This document shows, piece by piece, positions 44,590-54,009 of a stretch of DNA of 64,000 nt. The stretch comes from Limnoperna fortunei (taxonomy: Eukaryota > Mollusca > Bivalvia > Mytilida > Modiolidae), in contig OX104122.1 of NCBI GenBank assembly GCA_944474755.1, positions 13,774,641 through 13,838,640 of the forward strand, read 5' to 3'. The position numbers were made by a program, and so were the translations under genes. How positions within the stretch are numbered: position 1 is the first letter of the stretch; each line of letters starts with the position of its first letter. The notes under the pieces were generated by a model. The model was not told where the DNA came from. It searched no databases and saw only the letters and a program-made list of their open reading frames with translations.

Positions 44590-45262
44590 ATGAATATATG
44601 GTTCACATTAGATGCTACTTATTTTGGATTAGAAAAAAATTTATATGTATGTGCAGTTTATATTCCCCCATCTAATTCTTTAAATGTTGATGATGATTTC
44701 ACAGAGATTGAAAATGAGATTTCTAGTTTAAATGGGAAAGGAAATGTCCTAATTATAGGTGACTTAAATGCAAGAGTAGGTGATGGTCTTGATTTTATTG
44801 AAAATGAGTCGCAAGCTACTGATGCTTTACAAAATCTTCTTCCTGATGATTATAAGGAGGATCATTTTTTATACAGAAACTGTATTGATAAGGTAAAAAA
44901 TTCACATGGACAGTGTCTCGTTAATCTCTGTGTTTCTTCCCAGATCCGTATAATAAATGGCCGTTTCATTGGAGATATTCTAGGAAATTTTACTTGTCAT
45001 AAATCCAATGGGGCTAGTACTGTTGATTATGCCCTGGCTGACTTGGACCTCATTAAACGTATAAATTATTTTGAAGTTAAACATCCAACTTATTTTTCAG
45101 ACCATTGTCAAATTTCTGTTCATTTGTGTTGTAACTTGACAGAAAAATGTAATTATAGAAAACAAAAATTAGATGAAATTGAATATTCATTTAGATGGAC
45201 AGCCACATCTAAAGATAAACTAATTGATGTTTTATCAGAAAAAGAAACTATAGATGAACTGT
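44590..45262 (+). pseudogene. LINE endonuclease (EEP/APE) domain fragment
   Basis: Open frame of about 220 residues carrying the exonuclease-endonuclease-phosphatase core used by LINEs to nick target DNA: YVCAVYIPPSN, IIGDLNARVGDG, RIINGRFIGD, NGASTVDYALADLD and FSDHCQISVHL, i.e. the catalytic GDLNAR and SDH motifs. The N-terminal catalytic Glu region is missing at the left, and homology stops near 45260 where the frame runs into sequence antisense to another LINE frame. The same family is present at 52.7 kb. It is a truncated, rearranged copy. Confidence 0.75.
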
Positions 45263-45622
45263 TTTTATTTTATCGAATTCACGTTGAACCCAAGGCTGAC
45301 AGCTGGTACCTTGAACTAAACACTTTAAAGTTGTGTAAAAGATGGTTATTGTCAGTAATTTAGTGCCTTTGAACGTGACCTTCACCATCGTTTTAAACAG
45401 ATTACTGTTGGGTAGTTTTTCAACAAATTTTTTGTCTTCATCATTCAAGTTTAGCGTAGTACCACCCTTGTCATTGTCTATCCACTCAATTGTGAACTCA
45501 GATTCATTGCCTAGTTGTACATAGTACCTAAGAAGAAGTGCACGTCTCCAGTAATGTACGGATCTATTGTCCAAAGAAAAGCTTATTTGTTTGCTGTCAC
45601 GTGTATTTGTAACATCGCCCAT
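45256..45622 (-). pseudogene. LINE-associated ORF1-like N-terminal fragment
   Basis: ATG at 45622 (MGDVTNTRDSKQISFSLD), then HYWRRALLLRYYVQLG, FTIEWIDNDKGGTTLNL, FKTMVKVTFKGTKLLTITIF and CLVQGTSCQPWVQREFDKIK. I recall this frame from bivalve retroelement proteins, where it lies ahead of an endonuclease/RT. The start is intact; the frame ends at the junction with the endonuclease fragment. Confidence 0.5.
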
Positions 45623-45989
45623 TTTCCCCTTTGTAGATATTATTGTGTAATATATTTTAATTGTTCTTATATAATTGACAAGTTTTATATCATTGTAGTT
45701 CTCTCATATACTCATATTACCAGATTATTTCAAATTATTCATGCTCCATTTTGTTTACAACCGCCATATTCCTTGACCGGAAGTTCATACGCAGATCGTC
45801 GTGGAGTCCACATAAATATAAAACATTGCGCGGGATTTTTAAATTTCTTTAACCTGGTAGTTTTAAATTTCAGTCTTTCTTAAAATCTCCGAGGGCACTG
45901 TTCAAAATAGTTAATTTTAACATACTTAAAAAAGCTACAATATTAAATCTATTGACACATCACTGTTTTGTATTTTAGTGAAAATTAAG

Positions 45990-46016
45990 AAATGTCCCCC
46001 CCCCCCCCCCCCCCCG
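45990..46016. repeat. Poly(C) run
   Basis: About 23 consecutive C residues. Other C runs lie at 47093-47108 (followed by poly A) and 63344-63361; assembled lengths of such runs are unreliable. Confidence 0.8.
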
Positions 46017-46217
46017 AGATTGTTAGTTGTGTTTTGTTGATCTCTTTGTAAACCAGTGTTATTAACCATTTGTTGTCTATCCTTTTGCTGTCATGTGTTG
46101 TGGATTTAACATGTTAAGGATTTATTAAATTTATCAACAGTATCATACAACTGACAGTAAGTAAAATAGATGAGGAAGATTGGAGCGCTCTGTAAAGGAA
46201 TGAAGGAAAATATGTAG

Positions 46218-46478
46218 TTGTTTGTTTGTTTTGATGTTTAACGCCACTTTCAGCAATTTTTTTAGCTATTTCATGGCGTCCAGTTTTTATTGGGGAGAAA
46301 GCCGGCGTACCCGGAGAAAACCCCGACATGCGACAGGAAAACTGGCAATCCGTGTCAATTATGATTGGAGTCGAATACACCCTGCCCGCAGTGAGACTCG
46401 AACCCGCATTCTCAGTGTTGACAGACCACGCGATCAATAGTAGAAGAACTACCTTAACCACTCAGCCACCGAGGCCCC
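46218..46478 (-). mobile_element. SINE, full length
   Basis: Continuous copy in reverse orientation, from GTTTAACGCCACTTTCAGC through ACTCGAACCCGCATTCTCAG (B box) to CTCAGCCACCGAGGCCCCC (A box/start). It serves as the reference for the split copy at 8795. Confidence 0.85.
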
Positions 46479-46932
46479 CACGAGGGAACCTTAACTTGAC
46501 TTCTAATCAACTCGTTTAGTAGTGTCTACGAATTAACTCAAGCGTGTAAAGATCTTTCTTCTCCTGAATATGACAGAAATAAAACGCCAGAAATACTGCT
46601 TATTGGACGTCAAGAATCGATAAATCATATTTATAGAATATTTTTTTAAGAGATCCGCATATTCTTTTTTTTTTACAAAACATCCCAGTTATTTAAGTAG
46701 TGGTGCATGAATGTAAATTCTACTACTGGGCAATGAGTGTCCCAGCGTTATAAATTTCGTACGGTGTGTTTGATACATCATTTCAGAAAAATGGCTAAAT
46801 AGATTGAATTGATTCGCGTATTTTTTTTTTTGGCAACATACCACATTTCCATATATCACGGATAATACAATCATAACTGCTTTGTATTAAACCAAATGTT
46901 TAGGGAGTAACAACCCTTACGCAAATACTGAA

Positions 46933-47190
46933 GGGCCTCGGTGGCCGAGTGATTACGTAGTTCGTCTACTCTTGATCACGTGGTCTGCCAGCAATGAGGC
47001 TGCGGCTAGGGTGCGCTCGACTCCAATCTTGACAAGGATTGCCAGTTTTCTTGCCAAGGTTCCGGGTCTTTCTCCGGGCACTCTTGCTTCCCCCCCCCCC
47101 CCCCCCCCAAAAAAAAAAAAAACAAAACTGGACGCTAACAAATAGCTGAAAAATTGCTGAAAGTGGCGTTTAACACCATTCAAACAAACT
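46933..47190 (+). mobile_element. SINE with B-box deletion
   Basis: GGGCCTCGGTGGCCGAGTG starts the head. The GGTTCGA region is deleted (GAGGCTGCGGCTAGGGTGCG). The body contains a C16-A13 run and ends GAAAGTGGCGTTTAACACC. Confidence 0.8.
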
Positions 47191-49071
47191 AGTTCTATCG
47201 CTATCTATACTACAACAATGATTTCTGTCATAACAGTACTGTAAATACCACTAATACTACACACTCATTACTGTCAGAACTGTTCACTGAAGCCAATTCA
47301 TCACTTTTCACTATTATTAATGTAGCTTCTTTATAATTACTCTTGATTACAATGATTACCTACGTCAATAAAAATGGCCGACACAAGATTGACGTTGTTG
47401 ATAGTAGTGTTTCAAATCCATGTACCGCAACACAATTGCAAAATCTTGAACATTTCAGCAATTATACTATCATATAGTCTGAGAATTCTCTGTCGTTCAA
47501 CGCTTTTTTAGACTTTGATGGGAGCGTGAAAAAGCGTTTGACTGCAAAGGAATCTCTGACTACCAGACGCGGATACATGATTTTCAGTTATAGGGGCGCA
47601 CCAAATGGGGCGAGGGGTCTGGGGCCGCCTAATGCCCCAAGCGGGTCAAGAGGAGTGCAGAGATAGCTTCTAATGGGTCATTTTAGATAGTGTTCGAACG
47701 GGTTTTTTTATGTTCAGATGCTTATTATTTGAACATGTCGAAATTCTAGGTACCAAGGTACATTGTCGTCATAAATATTATTTCGATTTTACGCTTTAGT
47801 TCGTTACCTGTTATTACTATTTTTATGTATATTAGCTAAACCATTTAACCAGAGTGCATTTCTTTCGATAAAGGAAAATACTGAAACATTGACAGTAAGG
47901 AACACTTTGAGATCTATTCATTTTTTCATCGTTTTATCAACAAATAAAATGAAAACAAACCTGTTATCATCTATCTCCGGAGATTCGTAAAAAATGACGG
48001 AAACTTAAACTACATCATAGCAGCATAGACATGATGGAAGAAGATAATAAAAAAACCGTGTTTCCCCGTCAGACGTAGGTTTTTGTTGTGTCTTTTTCTT
48101 TCTTTCTTTTTTTCTTTTTGTGTTAATTTACTTCAAATTTTGATGTTAAATTTTTAAGTGACTTGGAGAAACCCAATCGATGTCTCATTAGAGGCAGGCC
48201 CTGCATGCTTACTCGTCCGAGCACCCGTGGTTTTTATTGGGTTTTGGGTTACTCTTTTTCTGTTTTTTGTGTTGCGCTATGTGTGTTTGTCTATATCGGG
48301 ATGTGTAAATATCCCTTGACTTTTGGCTCTTGTTGTTCGGTCGGGTTTTAATTGATATTTTTTCATATATGGTCCTATGTTCCAATGGTAATTGGCGTTT
48401 CTCTGTGGCAACAATTTTAGATTAAGGATTGGCGCATAAAACTTAAAATTTAGTAGAGGACCATATGAACTACATGTGTGCAATATCCCGAGACTTTAAA
48501 ATTTTAGCCAATTAGAACGCATTTCCAGATCTGGTAGTCATACGGAATTTCTGAACTGCTCGAAAAACATCCCCATAATTGAGTTTAAATTTGAAGAAAA
48601 CGATTTCTAAGAATAAACTACTTGTTAGTTTTTCCGATAGTGCCCTATGTTAAGCAATGTTCCATTATGACAGGCAGCCATCTTGGATTTAAGATCGGCG
48701 CATAAAATGCAAACTTTGTACAGAATCATTTACAGCCATGGCAGCCAAGTAGAATTTCCAATCGGCCCTAAAATGCTCAGAATAATAAGAAAAGTAATTT
48801 AGAGAGTTCAATGGTATTATTGATGTTCAAAAGGTTTATTCACGATTCTCCAACATTTAAAATTTTATTCAGGTTTCTCCAACATGAAATGAACAATGGA
48901 AGCAAATATGTTGTTTTAAGCAGTTTACATTAAAACCTAGGAAATCTATCTGAAATTTATGGCAAAGTTATCATTTAAAAAAAATAATTTAAAAAAGAAT
49001 TTGTCTTCATATGACAAAACATAATAATAAATTAACTATGTTTATTAAATATAATGTTTTAGTTATGATTA

Positions 49072-49098
<27 letters not shown>
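47191..49098. other. No gene seen
   Basis: AT-rich, without supported exons; includes phrases such as GCCATCTTGGATTTAAGATC near 48672 that recur at 37.9-38.1 kb. Confidence 0.4.
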
Positions 49099-49104
<6 letters not shown>

Positions 49105-49424
49105 GTCCAATAAAAGTAAAACATAACCAGAGTCTTTGTTCTGTATTTACACGAGCGCTTTCATGTTTACAAACAATCTTCAGGTGTGTACAAACAAAAG
49201 TATAGTAACAGTGACTAAAAAAATAATTTAAAAAAATTAATAAATTACTTTTATTAAAATTACTTTAATAAAAGTAATTTATTAATTTTTTATTAATAAT
49301 TTGTTAGTCACTGTTACTATACTTTTGTTTGTACACACCTGAAGATTGTTTGTAAACATGAAAGCGCTAGTGTAAATACAGAACAAAGACTCTGGTTATG
49401 TTTTACTTTTATTGGACACATATA
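49099..49424. repeat. 326-bp palindrome
   Basis: ATATGTGTCCAATAAAAG at the left is mirrored at the right, and pairing continues through TCTGTATTTACACGAGCGCT, GTGTGTACAAACAAAAG and AAAATTACTTT at the centre. The right arm, read on the plus strand, has CACCTGAAGATTGTTTG and AACATGAAAGCGCT, which resembles retroelement 3' linker hairpins. Confidence 0.85.
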
Positions 49425-49585
49425 TACAAACTGTATAAAAGTGTAATTTTTCCGACAAATATATATATATATATATAATATTTTTAATAAATATGTTTTA
49501 ACTATGTTTAATAAATGTAATAAATGAAACTACGTCTAATTTGTTATATGGAAATATCTTTTTATTTAGTGCTGTAATTCAATTA

Positions 49586-49746
49586 AGAAATAATTCACGG
49601 AGGCTGTGGGTTATCATTGTTTTACCACGGGGTGACCATTTATGTCGTATTATTTTATCCCGAGCGATAGCGAGGGATAAATAACGACATAAATGGTCAT
49701 CCCGTGGTAAAAAAATGATAACCCACAGCCTCCGTGAATTATTTCT
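49586..49746. repeat. Near-perfect hairpin (arms about 70 bp)
   Basis: AGAAATAATTCACGGAGGCT, GGGTTATCAT and CCATTTATGTCGT are mirrored around a CCCGAGCGATAGCGAGGG centre. Confidence 0.85.
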
Positions 49747-50370
49747 ATTCTAATAAGACAATTACGGTACATTTATAATATTTTCGTACCTATAGAAAAC
49801 ATCGTTTCCACCATAAATGGCTGTTTTGTCAATGTAACACACAATATATTGCAACGTATAATTATAGCGCGTGTCGCTATTTATAAGATTAATACGTCAT
49901 ACGCAATAGCTTTCCGGTGGGAGTTACAGTTTTGTAATTGGAACAGCCCTTTAAAACACGCCCTCCTCAGCGCGTGTTGCTCATATATAAATCATTTTTT
50001 TACCACAGTTGTGGTCTCAAAGCCTTTAAAGCACGTCATATTAGAATTGAATATTAATATTCTATATTTTGCACGAATTGCATGCAAAAGATCTATTTAT
50101 TCATGTTTTACTGTAGTCTTAATTACAGGTAATATTAATGAAGTTTGTCTTCTACCTATATACGTTTCTCCATGATCATACTTTTTACCTGAAATATCAA
50201 ATGTTGGAGAAACATGAACACACCGTTCAAAAGCTGTGTTCTACTTTGGTCATTATGGCTTTTATAAAGAAAATCAACACTGAATCATTGACATTTATAT
50301 ATTAAGTAGAGATGTCTTTTTTAAATGTAAAAAACAATACCTTCAAATTTCACATATATTTTCGTTAATT
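49747..50370. other. No gene seen; 3' flank of the TRIM-like gene
   Basis: AT-rich; no supported exon. It would contain the 3' untranslated region of the minus-strand gene ending at 50371. Confidence 0.4.
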
Positions 50371-52062
50371 TTAAAATTTAGAGGGCACGCTGAACAGCAA
50401 ACCAGTATCTTTTTCATTAGCTACCAACAATTGTTTCCGATTTCTGTCATAGTGTATTGCTGTTGGATTATTCAAACCATCCTCCATGGACAGAATCTGT
50501 CTACTTTGTTGTCCATCGGCTGACAACACTACTACACTTGTACACTCATAACTAACAACGTACACGTTTCCGTCATTATCGACCGATATACCGTACGGTC
50601 TACGAACAACAGTCTCATCTTTAAATGTCCAGATTATGTTACCTTTCATGTCACAACAGGTGACAGTGTCAGTGGAGTGGTTGGTGTAGTACAGTTTGTC
50701 GTTATATGAAGCGATATATGAACCCCACGGTAAATCACATCTGGCGATTGTTGTTGTGTTCACACCATTGACGTCCATCATCTCGATTCCCTTTCCTGGA
50801 ACGCAATACACAAGTGACCCGTTCACTGTTGTTATACCATGACACCAGTTATCTCTGGCAATGAACTTCAGTACTGTACGACTACTGATATCTATAATGG
50901 TTATTCCAGAAGGATTTCCACCACCTGTTGTCACGGCAACGGTATTGTCACTGATACATGTTACATCAAAGGTACCGTATTGTAATGGAATTTTAAACAA
51001 ATGTTTACCGTCAGTATCAGTAACAACTAAACGTTTCCTAAATGAATAACCACAGAAGACCAGTTTACCGTCCGGTAGGATATCACATCCAAATGTATTA
51101 CTGATGTCAGTAGTAATCGTCCGTGTTAGTTTAAGTTTGATATCGTGGATAGATGTCGCCTGTATACCAACTAACTGAGCTTGTTTCTCTTTTTGTTTAA
51201 CAAGTTTAAGATCACATGAACTTTTCTTCACACGAACACACCCAAATGTCTTAAATTTATCCGGAATGCTTCTTAAATTTTCATCTACACCTAACTCGAA
51301 TGTGGTTGTGTCAAGATGTCCGTTATAAATGATTGACTGAAGAAATATTTCTGCTGAGGAAATCTCAGACGAAATATGTCGTAATGCAAAGAATGTTTGA
51401 AGATCGGAAGCATGTTCTTTCACATTCTCGAGTTGTTGTTTCGAGAAAGAATTGTGTTCTTTCTTTTCATTCAAAGCTGTTACCGCAGTCTCCAACTCTA
51501 TTCGCGCATTATTTTCTATGTCCAAAACCTCTTTCCTTATAACAGCTTCTATCTGATCAAGGTGTTCATTTATTTTCTGACGGAGTTTGTTAATTTCAGA
51601 CAGAATTATCTCCTTCTGGTCATTCAAGAGTATTATTTTGTCTGTAATTTTATCCTCAATATTTAAGATGTTCTCATGGATATCAACCAAACACTGTTCA
51701 GCTTCTCGGAAGGCCTCTGATGTCTTCACATTCGTTGTTAGTTTACTTAGCGGTATTACATCTTCGCATTTGGAATGTTCCTCAATACAATGAGGACATA
51801 GAAGTTTGTCATGTGTTTGACAAAACATCTGATATTTTTCCTGGTGATCGCTGCAGTAACTTCTAACAGACAAGATAGATGGAGCTAGTGTCTGATAGAC
51901 TGTGATCGGAACTGTTGCATGGTTTCTGGACGATTTCGAAACTCCATGGAACTCTTTACATTCGGCACATAATGCCTGTTCACATTCAAAACACCAGTCA
52001 GTGGACTGTCTACATATACGACGCTCGTCACATGTTGTGCAAATGAACGACTTGTCAGCCAT
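50371..52062 (-). CDS. TRIM-like protein: two B-boxes, coiled coil, NHL-type beta-propeller
   Basis: 563 residues from the ATG at 52062 (MADKSFICTTCDERR). The frame is open further upstream, but a TTTCTTACAG acceptor lies 10 bases before this ATG, so the upstream part is intron and MADK is the likely start. Residues 8-50: B-box 1 (CTTC, WCFEC, ALCAEC, FHG). Residues about 66-105: B-box 2 (CSDHQEKYQMFC, KLLCPHC, EEHSKC). Residues about 120-245: coiled coil (IHENILNIEDKITDKIILL). Residues about 330-563: repeated strands of an NHL/six-bladed propeller (FGCDILPDGKLVFCGYS, PYGISVDNDGNVYVVSY, NPTAIHYDRNRKQLLVAN). There is no RING finger. Relatives are the large TRIM2/3/56/71-like sets of bivalves. 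Intact; cytoplasmic scaffold or immune role is inference. Confidence 0.9.
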   Translation of the reverse strand: MADKSFICTTCDERRICRQSTDWCFECEQALCAECKEFHGVSKSSRNHATVPITVYQTLAPSILSVRSYCSDHQEKYQMFCQTHDKLLCPHCIEEHSKCEDVIPLSKLTTNVKTSEAFREAEQCLVDIHENILNIEDKITDKIILLNDQKEIILSEINKLRQKINEHLDQIEAVIRKEVLDIENNARIELETAVTALNEKKEHNSFSKQQLENVKEHASDLQTFFALRHISSEISSAEIFLQSIIYNGHLDTTTFELGVDENLRSIPDKFKTFGCVRVKKSSCDLKLVKQKEKQAQLVGIQATSIHDIKLKLTRTITTDISNTFGCDILPDGKLVFCGYSFRKRLVVTDTDGKHLFKIPLQYGTFDVTCISDNTVAVTTGGGNPSGITIIDISSRTVLKFIARDNWCHGITTVNGSLVYCVPGKGIEMMDVNGVNTTTIARCDLPWGSYIASYNDKLYYTNHSTDTVTCCDMKGNIIWTFKDETVVRRPYGISVDNDGNVYVVSYECTSVVVLSADGQQSRQILSMEDGLNNPTAIHYDRNRKQLLVANEKDTGLLFSVPSKF

Positions 52063-53009
52063 ATTAATGATCCTGTAAGAAATTAAACAAAGTTTAACTC
52101 TATTTAAGTCTATCAAAAATTTTTTTTTTCTTTTTTTATTCACCATTTATTTACATGACGTATTTTTTTTTTATCATCGATATCCTAGATTTCTATTGGT
52201 TCAAAGCATTACCGATGACGTAGAATCATTCTTTGCATTTCTCAATGAAACCGGTAGCCGTGAAGATTACGCGCTTCCTTGAACACGTCCACATTAAACA
52301 TACAACGCAGAGTACTTTAAATAAACAAAAATACATTGTGCACGATTTAAATCAGGACCCCGACATTTTTTAAGTGAAATAAAATGTAAATATAAGAATT
52401 GAATGCATTATTTGACGTAGGAAAGCGTTGACACATTTTCATCATGAAGCTCTAAAACGCTTTATTGACAATGTGCTGCGATCAACTCTTTCATACGTAA
52501 ATGAAACTTCAAAAGAATGCATTCAGTTTTTAAATAAACAATTATCATATATATTTCGATACTTTTTCAAGAAAAGGAATAACACTACCCTAGCTTGACT
52601 TCAAAGTGAATGCTTGGTAAAAAAATTATTTTTAAAAATAATATATGTATCTAAATGATCGGATATCAATTTGCGTAGACTTTATTCAAAAATGATATTA
52701 ACTCAGTGAAATACATGAAAAGATGTTTTACCAGATAATTACTTCCCTGTTGGAAAATTAAGAGATATTCAGTTGATAAAGTCTTAAATAAACAAGGTCA
52801 CCAACTTTTAGACATGTGTATTGCCTCAGCGGTCCGAATATTAAATGGTCGTATTGTAGTTGTAATTTCACTTGTTTTAAAACAAATGGAGCTAGTACAG
52901 TGGACTATGCATTGGATGATATGGACCTCTTTAAACATATTAGCTTTTTTCAAGTCTTAGATACTGTGTATTTATCAGATCATGCACAAATTTACTCAAT
53001 GACATCTGA

Positions 53010-53769
53010 TGTTCTGCCACACGTTTTGTGTTTCATTTGTTGTAAATATTTATATAGACATTTTCTTCATTACCTTGAAATCATCAATGATGGATTGATT
53101 TCGTTTCCTATACTTGTTTGGACATTCGAAACTTCAGTGGATTTTTCATTTCTTCAATTATAGGTTCGTAATATTCTTAATCGTGTCACTCCCCCCTCCT
53201 CTGTTCTTCCCTGCGCCATTTAAAACGAAGGACAAACGAAACTTTCACCGTGATTTGTGGCAATCCACAGCGTGAGTACTACATAAATATAACAATCAGT
53301 GTTTTTAATTGATGATCTAACATGTTTTCTACCGCAAAGTGAATTTATTCCGTTTGGATCTAACGTAAATTTAGCCGGACATGGAAAATGAAAATTGCAA
53401 GAGACGAAGGAAATTTTCTGTATATTTAAAGACAACGTTTAGACTTTGTAACCTTCCATACGTTGTGTTTACATGAATGTTTAATTTTAAAACACTTAAT
53501 TACGATCCTCTTTACTGTTTTCTCTACGAACTTTAACGTTTTTCCATATACTTTGTAATCTTATTGTATCCCCCTTTTTCTTTCAGTATTTTACCACCAG
53601 TTCACCAGTTGTGTATTTTACTGCAAGAGCGCACGCTCACATGCACACATGTACACACACTACATCTGACTGTCTGTTGCTGCTTAAAATAAACGTCAAC
53701 CTTAGACTTGTTATTTTTCCAAGGCCCAACAACTTGTCAGCGGTTAATCTATCCGGGAGAGCCGGAATA
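53010..53769 (+). repeat. Left LTR
   Basis: 760 bp, identical in length to the right LTR. By eye I see four differences between them, all transitions: GCCACA/GTCACA near the start, AATGATGG/AATGGTGG, GACGAAGG/GACGAGGG and CACATGCAC/CACACGCAC. Confidence 0.95.
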
Positions 53770-54009
53770 GTAAAATAGCTCCGTACAACGCCAGTCACAG
53801 AAGTGTCACCGTAGTTTACGCCAGGAGACGTCATCAGAAGACCGTAAATAAACGTGTCTTACACGTACAAAATTACATACCCAGTTAGTTTCAAGTCACA
53901 TAGCACTTGAAAACGTTATTTTTTACAAACCTAGCTAAAAGTAAAACAGATAGCAGGGTCCAATCACACCTTCGAGATTTTCTCGCAACAAGGTAGTAAT
54001 TGCGACACG

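Noticed and set aside
53641..53760. LTR-encoded small protein
   Set aside because: Short frames occur identically in both LTRs but have no recognisable features.
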